64,000 nt of DNA. It comes from Anditalea andensis (lineage in GTDB: Bacteria > Bacteroidota > Bacteroidia > Cytophagales > Cyclobacteriaceae). Each line of letters begins with the position of its first letter. Positions within the stretch are counted from its first letter, which is position 1. Under the pieces are notes generated by a model. That model searched no databases and was not told the origin of the DNA. It saw only the letters and a list, made by a program, of their open reading frames with translations. Positions 9,879 through 19,368 of the stretch are shown in pieces. The position numbers and the translations under genes are program-made. The stretch covers positions 372,001 to 436,000 of the forward strand of contig NZ_JMIH01000014.1 of assembly GCF_000714815.1 (NCBI RefSeq), read 5' to 3'.

Positions 9879-12065
9879 TTATAATTTATTCCAATCTATT
9901 TTTTCTGGTCTCAAGGGCAAATCTCTTAATCTGCTCCCAGTAGCATTAAAAACAGCATTGGCAATGGCGGCACCTACAGGGCCCTGTGCAGCTTCCCCGG
10001 CCCCTAAAGGCTTCTCTAAAGACCTCTCAATTATATGTACATCAATCTCAGGAACAGAAGCAAATCTCATGATAGGATAGGTTTCCCAATTGGTACTGGT
10101 GATACCACTTTCATCATATTTTACTTCCTCAAAAAGTGTCCAGCTGGCAGCTTGAAGCATGCCGCCTTCCGTCTGGTTCCTTAAACCATCCGGATTGATG
10201 ACTTGACCTGCATCTATCACTGCGGTCATTTTACCAATCCTATACGTTTGATTTATGTAATCCGCTACGACCTTTACCACCACTGCCAGGTAGGCCGCTG
10301 TATTTTTATACTGTGCAAAAGCTATCCCCATCCCTGACTTCCTATCACCACTATCCCAGCCGGCCTTGTCTGCTACCATACGGATAACGTCCTTAGCCCT
10401 TTCATCTTTCAGATGGTCCAGCCTAAACTTTACCGGATCTTCCTGAATGCTGTATGCAAGTTCATCCATAAATGATTCCAAAGCAAAAACATTTCCATAA
10501 GCGCCCAAACTTCTTAATGCTGATGTCCTCAAAGGCCCACTATATTTATGGTGAATGATCTCTCTTGGAAAATCATAGAGTGGTATAGAATTCCTATAGC
10601 TACCTGCTGAATAGCCTCCTGCATCAAACTCCCTGGGATTTTCTAAACTCCTAGCCGCAATAAAATGCCCTGCTTTACCACCTGGCCTAGAACTGTGCGT
10701 GTCTGACCAAAGTTTGGTTTGCCAGGAAGAAATCTTACCGTTTTTTACATTGCCCGAAAGTTCAAAAGCCATAGCCGATCCATAGGGTTCCCACGCATGT
10801 TCATCATATCTCATCCATTGTACCCTTATTGGAAATCCAGGATACGCCTTTGCCAATATAGCAGCGTCCGCAGCTACATCATCAGCACCATTGTGACCAT
10901 AACATCCTGCGCCAGGTACACCTTTTACCCGGATAGCTTCTTCCGGTAAATCCAAAAGGTCCGCTAGGGTTTTTCTAAGCGGGTAAACCCCTTGGGTATG
11001 AGACCATACCATCAGCCCATTATCATCGAAAAGGGCCAGGGCACACGAGGGACCAATAGATGCATGCATCTGGTAAGGTTTGGTATAAAGAGCATGGATA
11101 GTTTGATCATTTGACGAAAATGATCCCTTCAAGGTTTTTTCGACCTCCTCCCCTTTTGCCTGCTCTTTCATTTTAGCTAATAACAAATCTTGGGTAGGAT
11201 ATAGGGATGACTGTTCCCATTTACTTTCTGCCTGTAAAACCTGCAATGCTTTTACGGCCTGAAACTCTTCTTTGGCTATGACCCCTATAAAGTTCCCGTT
11301 TCTTACCAATTTTACTACCCCCGGCATATCATTAACTATTTCCCCAGGAACACTGGTCGCTTTCGCCGCGTAGGATGGCGGCCTGTACACTCGAGCGTGA
11401 AGCATTCCCGGCAGCTTAAGGTCCTGGACATAAACTTCCCCTCCACTCACCATATCAATGATATCTTTCCGTGGATAAGAAGTACCCACTAAACTATAGT
11501 CTGCCGGAGCTTTTACCATTACTTCATCCAAAAGCTTGCCTTCAAGCCTTTTGCCCGTTAATAACTCCCAGTAACTGATGCTGCTTTTACCGTCACTGAC
11601 TACACCATCGGCTACACTCAGGATATTTTTATTCAGATCCAATTTTTTGGCTGCCATGTCCATGAGGATATGCCGGGCGGAGGCAGCGGCTTTACGGATG
11701 GTCATACCACCTCCTTCTATAGACGCACTTCCTGAAGTATATCGTTCATCGGGTGTATGGGCTGTATCTGCTATGATGATATTGACCCTGTCCATATGAA
11801 CATCCAGTTCCTCAGCGGCTATCTGCATAATGGCCGTTTTTATCCCTTGGCCAAGTTCCATTTTCCCTGTTAAGATGGTGACCTGGCCATCAGCACCTAT
11901 TCTTATCCAAGAATCTATATTGATTTTATCCGAAGACGGACCTTCCCCCTCACCCTCAGCTTGTAAGGAACAGAATCCAAGGGGCAGAAGATTAAATCCA
12001 ATCAGTATTCTTCCTGTTTGTTTTAAAAATGATCGTCTATTAGCGTTACTTGGATATGCACTCAT
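9879..12065 (-). CDS. Molybdopterin-binding subunit of a xanthine dehydrogenase-family oxidoreductase (IorB type)
   Basis: The large catalytic subunit (728 residues) of a two-subunit molybdenum hydroxylase resembling isoquinoline 1-oxidoreductase IorB. A twin-arginine signal (NRRSFLKQTG, then a hydrophobic stretch) points to periplasmic export in folded form. GKMELGQGIKTAI and RYTSGSASIEGGGMTIRKA are cofactor-binding stretches. The likely catalytic Glu691 lies in PLGAGEAAQGP near the C-terminus. Three bases separate it from the upstream iron-sulfur subunit gene, so the two should be co-expressed. No FAD subunit and no cofactor-maturation (XdhC-like) gene is present. The substrate, probably an N-heterocycle or aldehyde, cannot be told from sequence. 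Confidence 0.93.
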   Translation of the reverse strand: MSAYPSNANRRSFLKQTGRILIGFNLLPLGFCSLQAEGEGEGPSSDKINIDSWIRIGADGQVTILTGKMELGQGIKTAIMQIAAEELDVHMDRVNIIIADTAHTPDERYTSGSASIEGGGMTIRKAAASARHILMDMAAKKLDLNKNILSVADGVVSDGKSSISYWELLTGKRLEGKLLDEVMVKAPADYSLVGTSYPRKDIIDMVSGGEVYVQDLKLPGMLHARVYRPPSYAAKATSVPGEIVNDMPGVVKLVRNGNFIGVIAKEEFQAVKALQVLQAESKWEQSSLYPTQDLLLAKMKEQAKGEEVEKTLKGSFSSNDQTIHALYTKPYQMHASIGPSCALALFDDNGLMVWSHTQGVYPLRKTLADLLDLPEEAIRVKGVPGAGCYGHNGADDVAADAAILAKAYPGFPIRVQWMRYDEHAWEPYGSAMAFELSGNVKNGKISSWQTKLWSDTHSSRPGGKAGHFIAARSLENPREFDAGGYSAGSYRNSIPLYDFPREIIHHKYSGPLRTSALRSLGAYGNVFALESFMDELAYSIQEDPVKFRLDHLKDERAKDVIRMVADKAGWDSGDRKSGMGIAFAQYKNTAAYLAVVVKVVADYINQTYRIGKMTAVIDAGQVINPDGLRNQTEGGMLQAASWTLFEEVKYDESGITSTNWETYPIMRFASVPEIDVHIIERSLEKPLGAGEAAQGPVGAAIANAVFNATGSRLRDLPLRPEKIDWNKL

Positions 12066-12068
12066 CAG

Positions 12069-12539
12069 TTAAGTTTTAAGTTTTTTGGCAGCTAAGAGCA
12101 CCGCATCGATTATTCGAGACTGGGAACCGCAGCGGCACAGCACTCTCTGAAGTCCTTCCTTTATTTCTGGGAGGGTAGGATTGGGATTTTGGTCCAAAAG
12201 GGATTTGGCAGAAATGATCATGCCGTTTATGCAGTACCCACACTGCGCTGCCTGCATATCAACAAATGCCTCCTGTAAGGGACTAAGATTATCCCTGGAC
12301 CCAAGGGCCTCTATAGTAGTGATATCTACACCTTCCAAGTCAGAACAAGGTTTCATGCAAGATGGCTCAGCCTTTCCGTCCAGTAACACCATACAAGAAC
12401 CACATCGCTCAATACCGCACCCATACTTGGGCCCATTGAGCATCAGATTATTTCTAAGTGCATATAAAAGAGGCATATCAGGTGGCACATCAATCTCATA
12501 TGATTTGCCATTAACTTTTAAAGTTATAAATGTGCTCAT
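12069..12539 (-). CDS. (2Fe-2S)-binding subunit of the same molybdenum hydroxylase (IorA/CoxS type)
   Basis: The small electron-transfer subunit, 156 residues. The N-terminal plant-type ferredoxin domain binds one cluster through Cys41, Cys46, Cys49 and Cys61. The C-terminal helical domain binds a second through Cys100, Cys103, Cys135 and Cys137 (QCGYC and CRC motifs). Both sets are complete. It has no signal peptide, so it probably crosses the membrane as a complex with the Tat-signal-bearing large subunit encoded immediately downstream. It is the first gene of the two-gene operon. Confidence 0.94.
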   Translation of the reverse strand: MSTFITLKVNGKSYEIDVPPDMPLLYALRNNLMLNGPKYGCGIERCGSCMVLLDGKAEPSCMKPCSDLEGVDITTIEALGSRDNLSPLQEAFVDMQAAQCGYCINGMIISAKSLLDQNPNPTLPEIKEGLQRVLCRCGSQSRIIDAVLLAAKKLKT

Positions 12540-12808
12540 GGATAAGTTTTTAATAGGTATACATTGCTAATCAATGTATTTGATGCCATAGCTAATAGAA
12601 GGGGGTACCAATAGGATTACCCTTACATACCCTGCTTTATTACTGGTTTAGTTCTTACAAGTAAAAAAAGGACGGTTATGTTTATCTCTGAAACCATCAA
12701 TTCAGGAATGTTCCTATCTATAAATATAAAAAAAGCAGCTCAATAAAATGTTCCGTTCATCATAAAGTTAAAATATTACCTCAAACCAAGCATATGCAAT
12801 AGATTACC

Positions 12809-13282
12809 TTAAAATGGGAAATCCGGAAATGAATTTAGCTGAGTGATTTGATCACTTATTGGATCTTTGCCCATGCAGATGTGCTGTTTCCCATTGGTAA
12901 TGACCATATAGGGCGCGCCTATGGTTTTATTATATATACTCACCTGCTCCACGGTCAGCTGGGTAAGTTTTATTTCAGGTGCTTTACATTCCACCAATAA
13001 GAAAGGATTCCCTAATCTGTCCATTACCAACAAATCAAATCTTTTGTGAAGCGTATTGTATTTCACACCTCTTTCCAACGTAATCAAGCTTTTAGGATAG
13101 TTTTTGTAACTGACCAGGTAAAAAATAATATGTTGTCTCACCCATTCTTCCGGTGTCAAAATCAAAAATTTCTTTCGCAATGCGTCAAAAATACTTAATT
13201 TACCCGCTATTTCCTTAATCTGAAAATCAGTAGTAGGTAAATTCAATGCTGTTTCTAAAAAAGGGAATTTGTGCTCTAACAT
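12809..13282 (-). CDS. Type I restriction enzyme R protein N-terminal-like (HsdR_N) domain protein, solo
   Basis: A 157-residue protein made almost entirely of a PD-(D/E)xK nuclease-like domain. FDLLVMDRLGNPFLLVECKAPEIKLT carries the expected D...ExK residues (around 94-110). A C-terminal YMVITNGKQHIC stretch is typical of the same family. There are no helicase, specificity or methylase genes nearby, so this is not a restriction system. Short solo members of this kind are common in Bacteroidota, and their role is unknown. Its start is only 22 bases from the first possible start of the divergent amidohydrolase gene, so its promoter must overlap that gene's 5' end. Confidence 0.85.
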   Translation of the reverse strand: MLEHKFPFLETALNLPTTDFQIKEIAGKLSIFDALRKKFLILTPEEWVRQHIIFYLVSYKNYPKSLITLERGVKYNTLHKRFDLLVMDRLGNPFLLVECKAPEIKLTQLTVEQVSIYNKTIGAPYMVITNGKQHICMGKDPISDQITQLNSFPDFPF

Positions 13283-13328
13283 AGCACAAAGATGAAAGCT
13301 ATTTATGAATTTAAAAATTAAAAATTAT

Positions 13329-14969
13329 ATGAAAAAATACCTTCAGGGACTTATCCCCTTATTTTTATTTAGTTGCCTCTATTCGTGTGGAGAACAGAAA
13401 GAATCGGTGGACCTGATCGTGCATGGAGGCATCATCTATACAGTAGATGAAAATTTCTCCCAAGCAGAAGCATTTGCCGTTAAAGATGGAAGGTTCGTAG
13501 CTGTAGGCAGTAGTAGTGATATATTATCCCATTACATTTCTGATGATATGCTTGATCTCCAGGGCCAGGTGGTATATCCGGGGTTTATAGATGCCCATGC
13601 GCATTTTTATAGATATGGCACAAGCCTTATAATCGCTAATCTCACCGGATCAGATTCATTTGATGAACTGATCAAACGGGTGACTGTCCACCGTGATAGT
13701 CACCAGGACCAAGAATGGATATTGGGACGAGGATGGGACCAGAACCTTTGGGAAGTAAAAGAATTTCCTACCAAAGATAGATTGGATGAGTTATACCCCG
13801 ATACCCCTGTACTGCTGACCAGGGTGGATGGCCATGCTGCACTGGCCAACCAAAAAGCACTTGACATAGGCGGTGTCACCGCTGGCACCAACATACTAGG
13901 AGGCAAAGTGCTTCTTCAAAATGGCCGCCCCACTGGTGTGCTTATAGATAATGCTATAGGTTTAGTCTCTACTCATGTACCCAATGCTACACTTCAGGAA
14001 AGTATGGATGCATTAAAAGCAGCACAGGAGAACTGCTTTAAAGTAGGACTTACCTCGGTGGTAGATGCAGGACTCGATAGAGAAACCATAGAACTGATGC
14101 AGCAGATGCATGTAAATCAGACCCTCAAAATGCGTATCTATGCCATGATCAACCCAACTGAAGATAATAGGAAGTATTATTTTGAAAAAGGGCCCTACCA
14201 AGATGATTTTCTTACGGTAAAAAGTTTTAAGATATACGGAGACGGTGCTTTGGGATCCAGAGGGGCTTCCCTATTAGAACCCTATCATGATGATCACCAA
14301 GAGATGGGATTCTTACTGAATACTCCGGTGGAATTTGAAAAACTGGCCTATGAAATGTTTGAAAATGGCTTCCAGATGAACACCCACTGTATAGGTGATT
14401 CTGCCAACAGAACCCTATTGAACATATATGCCCACGTACTGAAAGGAGAAAATGACAGAAGGTGGAGAATCGAACATGCACAGATAGTAAGCAGAGAGGA
14501 TATCAATAAATTCTCCAAATATAATATCATACCTTCTGTCCAACCTACCCACGCTACTTCAGACATGTATTGGGCCGAAGACCGACTGGGTGCAGATAGA
14601 ATCAAGACTGCTTATACCTATAAGGATTTATTGGAACAAAATGGATTGATTGCACTGGGAAGTGACTTTCCAGTCGAGGACATCAATCCCCTTTACGGAT
14701 TTCATTCTGCGGTTGCCAGACGGGATGATAACAATTGGCCTTCTGAGGGATTTCAGATGGAAAATAAAATAAGCAGGAAAGATGCCCTCAAAGGAATGAC
14801 CATATGGGCTGCCTACGCCAATTTTGAAGAAGATCTCAAAGGAAGTATCGAAAATGGTAAGCTAGCAGATTTTGTGATCATGGAAGAAGACCTGATGAAG
14901 GAAGCAGAAGAAAATCTACGCCATCTAAAGGTCTTGGGAACCTATATTGGCGGAGAAAAAGTGTACTGA
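13329..14969 (+). CDS. Amidohydrolase family lipoprotein (YtcJ-like, Amidohydro_3)
   Basis: A metal-dependent hydrolase of about 546 residues. Visible metal-site motifs are DAHAHF (HxH) near residue 80, NTHCIGD, EHAQIV and GSDFPVEDINPL. The ATG at 13329 is preferred because it gives a compact lipoprotein signal ending in LYSC with the lipidated Cys about 20 residues in. An upstream ATG at 13305 would add eight residues. YtcJ-like enzymes hydrolyse amide or related bonds in small molecules, and the substrate is not predictable. Envelope location follows from the lipobox. A strong terminator follows at 14988. Confidence 0.9.
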   Translation: MKKYLQGLIPLFLFSCLYSCGEQKESVDLIVHGGIIYTVDENFSQAEAFAVKDGRFVAVGSSSDILSHYISDDMLDLQGQVVYPGFIDAHAHFYRYGTSLIIANLTGSDSFDELIKRVTVHRDSHQDQEWILGRGWDQNLWEVKEFPTKDRLDELYPDTPVLLTRVDGHAALANQKALDIGGVTAGTNILGGKVLLQNGRPTGVLIDNAIGLVSTHVPNATLQESMDALKAAQENCFKVGLTSVVDAGLDRETIELMQQMHVNQTLKMRIYAMINPTEDNRKYYFEKGPYQDDFLTVKSFKIYGDGALGSRGASLLEPYHDDHQEMGFLLNTPVEFEKLAYEMFENGFQMNTHCIGDSANRTLLNIYAHVLKGENDRRWRIEHAQIVSREDINKFSKYNIIPSVQPTHATSDMYWAEDRLGADRIKTAYTYKDLLEQNGLIALGSDFPVEDINPLYGFHSAVARRDDNNWPSEGFQMENKISRKDALKGMTIWAAYANFEEDLKGSIENGKLADFVIMEEDLMKEAEENLRHLKVLGTYIGGEKVY

Positions 14970-14987
14970 AAGGTATCCATCTTATTT

Positions 14988-15014
14988 AAAGCGGGTTTAA
15001 TCCCCGCTTTTTTT
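14988..15014 (+). terminator. Intrinsic terminator of the amidohydrolase gene
   Basis: An 8-bp stem (14988-14995 with 15003-15010, 7-base loop) runs into a T-tract, about 20 bases past the stop codon. Confidence 0.8.
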
Positions 15015-15112
15015 ATCTGGAAAATGAATATTTATATGATATTACCACTGTCACCCTTTCGGATGATGATTCGTATCCTGATAATACCCATTACTTTTTT
15101 TAATAAAAAGAA

Positions 15113-15988
15113 TTAAAAAGACAGATAGGGCGCTATATTATTAACCCATTCCGGTGTAAAAATTTTAATTTTAAGCAGGTCATCCGAATTTAGGAAGGGG
15201 CCATGCTGGTCCCTATAGGCAACGATGACTTTGGCCTGTGCATAACTGATATAGGGATGCTGCGACAGATCTGTAAGTACAGAAGTATTAATATTGATTT
15301 TTCGGCTAATTCCAGGCTCAAATGTAAAATGATCAAATATTTTTTCTACCAGCTCCTCTTCTACGCCATATACATCCAGTAACTGGCTTTTTTGATGAAG
15401 ACCACCTACGTTATCCCTGAATTTGATGATTCTTCCTGCCATCACCCCACCTATCCCTGGGACTATTTGAAGAACTATAGAATCTGCTTCCGAAAAAGGA
15501 ATCTTAGCCAAAGTAGGCGAAGAGGGCCTTTTATATGCCTTTTTGTCCGGTAAGGTGTCAAAAACCATTCGGTCCTTTATACTTAAAAGGAAACCCTCCT
15601 CCAGACCGTATATTTTTCTTACGTCCTCCCATTCACGAAAAAGTCCCCCCCTCTTTAGATAATTTTCCCAATTAGCCGCCACAGGATCCTTGATACCCAT
15701 TTTAACCAAGAAATCTTTATCAACTTTATTAGGGTCAAAAAGTGGAATTTGATCAGGGGCAAGTATAACCGTTGAATCCACGGCTTCACGCTGAAGGGCA
15801 AAAAATCTTTCGGCTTCCATTATATACTGATCATATTCCTGTTTGTGATGATTATTTATGCACCGCTGAAATATTATAGGGATAAAATACAATATAATAA
15901 GTGTGGGCATCACCAATATAAACCCTTTGGATTCCCGCTTGGTAAACCCCATATAAATTTTTAAAAAATAAAATACCTTTCTTTTCAT
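15113..15988 (-). CDS. Helix-hairpin-helix (ComEA-like) membrane-anchored protein
   Basis: A 291-residue protein with one transmembrane segment (~23-41, FILVMPTLIILYFIPIIF) after a basic N-terminus. It has three helix-hairpin-helix-like units: ~85-145 (MGIKDPVAANWENYLKRGG), ~170-225 (LQIVPGIGGVMAGRIIKFRDNVGG) and ~230-290 (ININTSVLTDLSQHPYISYAQAKVIVAYRD). The last two match the ComEA type that binds DNA in competence systems. Topology predicts the HhH part in the periplasm. No other competence gene lies nearby, so a role in DNA uptake is only an inference from the fold. Confidence 0.85.
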   Translation of the reverse strand: MKRKVFYFLKIYMGFTKRESKGFILVMPTLIILYFIPIIFQRCINNHHKQEYDQYIMEAERFFALQREAVDSTVILAPDQIPLFDPNKVDKDFLVKMGIKDPVAANWENYLKRGGLFREWEDVRKIYGLEEGFLLSIKDRMVFDTLPDKKAYKRPSSPTLAKIPFSEADSIVLQIVPGIGGVMAGRIIKFRDNVGGLHQKSQLLDVYGVEEELVEKIFDHFTFEPGISRKININTSVLTDLSQHPYISYAQAKVIVAYRDQHGPFLNSDDLLKIKIFTPEWVNNIAPYLSF

Positions 15989-16313
15989 TTTTGACGAAAC
16001 TAAAAAATCATTTAATTAAACAGTACTATAAAGTTACAGCCTTTCAATCAATTACATAAATATTCATCAAAATTTATTAGCTTTTACCAATACCTCCAGC
16101 ATATCATTCGCCCCATTTTTAACTTTATACCTACCCCAAATGGTAATATTTATCATAAGAAATTGGAATTATTTAACGTGTTTTTGAATTGGTAAATGCA
16201 GACATAAATACGCTCTTATTATTTAGAAAGAATTTAAATTAGTTTAAACTCTGCTAAATTATTCTTTGTCTAATGATTCTGATTTAAATTTGTGATTGTA
16301 AACAAATTCCGTA
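15989..16313. other. Intergenic region, 325 bases, between divergent HhH and hemA genes
   Basis: A very AT-rich divergent promoter region. The only motif I can support is the TTTG / TAAATTTG pair listed separately for hemA. No convincing small gene, RNA or repeat was seen. Confidence 0.5.
16265..16292 (+). promoter_or_regulatory. Candidate hemA promoter (TTTG ... TAAATTTG)
   Basis: TTTG at 16265-16268 and TAAATTTG at 16285-16292 match the Bacteroidota -33 and -7 elements. The 16-base spacer is slightly shorter than the usual range. The predicted transcript start is about 15 bases before the hemA ATG. Confidence 0.4.
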
Positions 16314-17591
16314 ATGCAAAATAAGTTTCGAGCTTTAAGTTTATCCTATAAAAATGCACCAGTAGAGATCCGGGAAATCATTGCCCTAGATGATCAGGCT
16401 GTCCAGGCACTTTTAGTAAAATTAAAGGAATTTTTCAGTGTTACGGATACCCTTATACTTTCTACATGTAACAGGACAGAAGTCTACTATTCACATGACC
16501 TTGACCTAAGTGTAGAAATCATTAAACTGATAGGACTTCAGAAAGGATTAGAGGACATAGTATCCTATATTGGCTATTTCACCATTTTAAACAATGACAA
16601 AGAAGCCATCCAGCATCTTTTCAAAGTTTCCATGGGACTAGAGGCCCAAGTGGTAGGAGACATGCAGATATCTAACCAGATCAAGCGGGCATATCAGACT
16701 TCAGCAGACCTGGATATGGCTGGACCTTTCCTCCATAGACTGATGCATACCATATTCTTTACCAATAAAAGAGTGGTGCAGGAAACCGCATTTCGCGATG
16801 GTGCAGCTTCAGTTTCCTATGCCGCAGTTGAATTAATAGAGGAACTTACTACAAACACCTACCAACCCAGGGTCCTGCTTATAGGAGTGGGGGAAATAGG
16901 TGAAGATGTAGCCAAGAATATGGTGCACATTCCTGATGCTAAAGTTACCATCACTAATAGGACTTATAGTAAAGCAAACGACCTTGCTCAGGAGCTTGGG
17001 TTTGAAGTGATACCTTTTGAGGATAGCATTGCCGCCATTCAGGAAGCAGATGTTATCGTTTCATCCATCACGCGTTCCCAGCCTTTTATCACCAAAGAAC
17101 TGGTAAAATCCCTGGATATTCCCAGCTATAAACTATTTGTAGACCTTTCGGTACCGAGAAGCATCGAGACATCTATAGAAGATGTACCTGGTGCACTTCT
17201 ATACAATGTAGACAATATCCGTAGCAAAGCGTCAGAAACCCTGGAAAAAAGACTGGCTTCCATACCTCAGGTAGAACGCATCATTCTGGAAAGCATAGAG
17301 GAATTCTACAATTGGAAAAAAGAAATGATGGTATCCCCTACCATCCATAAATTCAAAAATGCCCTAGAGCAGATCAGAAAAGAAGAACTTGAAAGGCACC
17401 TTAAAAATACAGATCCAAAAGAATATGCCATCATAGATAAAATAACCAAAAGTATGATGCAAAAAATCATCAAAGTCCCCGTAGTCCAACTGAGAGCAGC
17501 ATGCCAAAGAGATGAAGCCGACCAGATGATCGACATACTGTCAGACCTTTTTGATCTGGAAAAAGAAAATTTTGAAAAGAGGACTTTATAA
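16314..17591 (+). CDS. hemA: Glutamyl-tRNA reductase
   Basis: The first enzyme of the C5 heme pathway, reducing glutamyl-tRNA to glutamate-1-semialdehyde with NADPH. The catalytic Cys52 lies in STCNRTEVYY. An NADPH-binding Rossmann segment (LLIGVGEIGEDVAKN) lies near residues 185-200, followed by VTITNRTYSKA. The C-terminal ~110 residues form the helical dimerisation domain. The 425-residue length is normal. The next pathway enzyme, hemL, is in the same window at 35.1 kb but not linked to it. The gene appears to be transcribed alone from the promoter at 16265-16292. Confidence 0.96.
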   Translation: MQNKFRALSLSYKNAPVEIREIIALDDQAVQALLVKLKEFFSVTDTLILSTCNRTEVYYSHDLDLSVEIIKLIGLQKGLEDIVSYIGYFTILNNDKEAIQHLFKVSMGLEAQVVGDMQISNQIKRAYQTSADLDMAGPFLHRLMHTIFFTNKRVVQETAFRDGAASVSYAAVELIEELTTNTYQPRVLLIGVGEIGEDVAKNMVHIPDAKVTITNRTYSKANDLAQELGFEVIPFEDSIAAIQEADVIVSSITRSQPFITKELVKSLDIPSYKLFVDLSVPRSIETSIEDVPGALLYNVDNIRSKASETLEKRLASIPQVERIILESIEEFYNWKKEMMVSPTIHKFKNALEQIRKEELERHLKNTDPKEYAIIDKITKSMMQKIIKVPVVQLRAACQRDEADQMIDILSDLFDLEKENFEKRTL

Positions 17592-17731
17592 GTCCTCTAT
17601 TTTTTTTAATAAATTTTGCTATTTAAACCCTGAACCTCAGCAAAAAAATATTTTTTATCCAGTTCCCTCGTTTCTCTTTTGAAATGAAGTTCTAAACTGT
17701 TTAATTTACTCAAAAAATAAATATCCTATTG

Positions 17732-19306
17732 ATGTCAATAAAAGAATGTTTGAGGGGGGCCATTACGGCCGGGTTAATTATATCATTACATACCGTAGCC
17801 CATGCGCAGACCTGGGAGGTATATGATCACAATTTTAATATGACCCAACGGATCGAAAATGACAATATAAAAATCCTCAGCGAAAGTGTCCGGGTAAGTA
17901 TTAAGGATAAGAGCTTGCAGCTTTTGAACCAGGATTATAAACCGTTCTATACATTGAAAGGACATAAAATATATCAATTTTTAGAACCTTGGCTCATAGT
18001 AACTGAAGATGATAAATATGGCGCGTTTCATGAATATGGAGAAGAAATATTTTCAGTAGAATATGATGAAATCACTACCTATTACAATAAGCTGTTGGGA
18101 AGAAAAGATAACGCCTATTTCTTTTATGACAGAGGTGCTAAAAAAATCAAACCTTTAGGTTCCTTCGAAAACGCCTACTTTGCCGATAACGGACAGATCA
18201 TCGCTAAGGTGCCAGCAGGATATCTGCTTCCATTAAGTGACAAACCAAATAAAGTCTACCAGCACCTTGAATCGATAAGCGAAAAAAATATTTTATCCAG
18301 AGAAAATACCGGTTATGGGCTGATAAACAGAGACGGTAATTATATACTGGATCCAGTGGTGGACGAACTGAAGCATTTAGAAGGTGATTACTATTATGGC
18401 CTGGAAAGCAACCAGCATATGCTTTTAAAGGCACTTGAACATAAAGCTGATATAAAGTATTCCAGCTTTCACCGAATCACTACCGATAACGATATGATCC
18501 TGGAATATATCCATGGAAAGCTTAGGAGAATAATGAAAAATGACGGTATTCTCCTAGATGTATATGGTATGGACTCGGTAAGAAGAAGGGGAGCTGATCA
18601 TTATAACGTTTATTTCCGTGACAAAAAGGTGGGACTACTCAATGATCAGGGAAAATGGGATGTAACACCTTCTGAAAATATACAAAAATTATTCCCTGGT
18701 AATGACGGTCTTTATGGAGCCCTTATCGACGGCAAATATGGCTTCGTGGATAAAGCAGGAAAACTCAGGATAGCCAACCGATATGAGCAGATAGGGAAGT
18801 ATGCGGAAGGTCTGGCAGCTTTTAAAATAGACAGCAGATGGGGGTATCTTGACCCTTATGATAGAATAGCTATACAACCTCAATATGAAGAAGTCAGCGA
18901 GTTTAATCAAGGTATAGCTATCGTAAAGAAAAATGGCAAGTCCAACCTTATTGATAAAAACGGTAAAGAATTACTACCCAATTATTACGAAAGAATATCT
19001 TTAACTGAAGACAATTACTACCTGACTGAGGACAATGATAAATTTGGACTGGTAAATGCCTATGGCAATGAAATTTCTATTCCTAAATTTGACGAGGTCA
19101 GACGGGAAGAAAATGATCAAATCCTTATCCGAAGGGGTGAAAAATATGGTATTATGAGGGAGTCGGGAGAATACAGCCTCCCCATATATTATAAAAATAT
19201 CGTCTTTGACAAATCAAATGAAAGAGTGCTGGCTGAAGATGAATATGTACCGGTAGTACTGGAAAACGTCCCTGAGGATAAAAAGAAAAATAAAAAAGGA
19301 GCTTAA
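17732..19306 (+). CDS. WG-repeat protein, secreted
   Basis: A protein of about 524 residues with a signal peptide (ATG at 17732; hydrophobic stretch, then HTVAHAQ) and a long array of WG-type repeats. At least seven units of the form K-Y/W-G-(F/L/Y)-x-(D/N)-x-x-G-(K/N) followed by Y/F-(D/E)-x-(I/V) are visible, for example KYGFVDKAGK, RWGYLDPYDR, KFGLVNAYGN and KYGIMRESGE. WG repeats form beta-rich scaffolds of unknown ligand, and no enzymatic motif is seen. The tail is very basic (KKKNKKGA). The last codons and stop lie inside the terminator stem at 19292-19317. Confidence 0.85.
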   Translation: MSIKECLRGAITAGLIISLHTVAHAQTWEVYDHNFNMTQRIENDNIKILSESVRVSIKDKSLQLLNQDYKPFYTLKGHKIYQFLEPWLIVTEDDKYGAFHEYGEEIFSVEYDEITTYYNKLLGRKDNAYFFYDRGAKKIKPLGSFENAYFADNGQIIAKVPAGYLLPLSDKPNKVYQHLESISEKNILSRENTGYGLINRDGNYILDPVVDELKHLEGDYYYGLESNQHMLLKALEHKADIKYSSFHRITTDNDMILEYIHGKLRRIMKNDGILLDVYGMDSVRRRGADHYNVYFRDKKVGLLNDQGKWDVTPSENIQKLFPGNDGLYGALIDGKYGFVDKAGKLRIANRYEQIGKYAEGLAAFKIDSRWGYLDPYDRIAIQPQYEEVSEFNQGIAIVKKNGKSNLIDKNGKELLPNYYERISLTEDNYYLTEDNDKFGLVNAYGNEISIPKFDEVRREENDQILIRRGEKYGIMRESGEYSLPIYYKNIVFDKSNERVLAEDEYVPVVLENVPEDKKKNKKGA

Positions 19307-19317
19307 GCTCCTTTTTT
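19292..19317 (+). terminator. Bidirectional intrinsic terminator overlapping the WG-protein stop codon
   Basis: The palindrome GGAGCTTAAGCTCC is flanked by an A-run on the left and a T-run on the right, giving a perfect stem in both directions. The TAA stop (19304-19306) is the centre of the palindrome. It can also stop minus-strand transcripts from floA. Confidence 0.8.
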
Positions 19318-19368
19318 ATTTTTTATACCTTTTCCATATTGGCTTTATTGATTATAATGGCGATTCGA

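Noticed and set aside
12809-13282. Restriction-modification system
   Set aside because: Only the HsdR N-terminal-like domain is present; no helicase, specificity or methylase gene.
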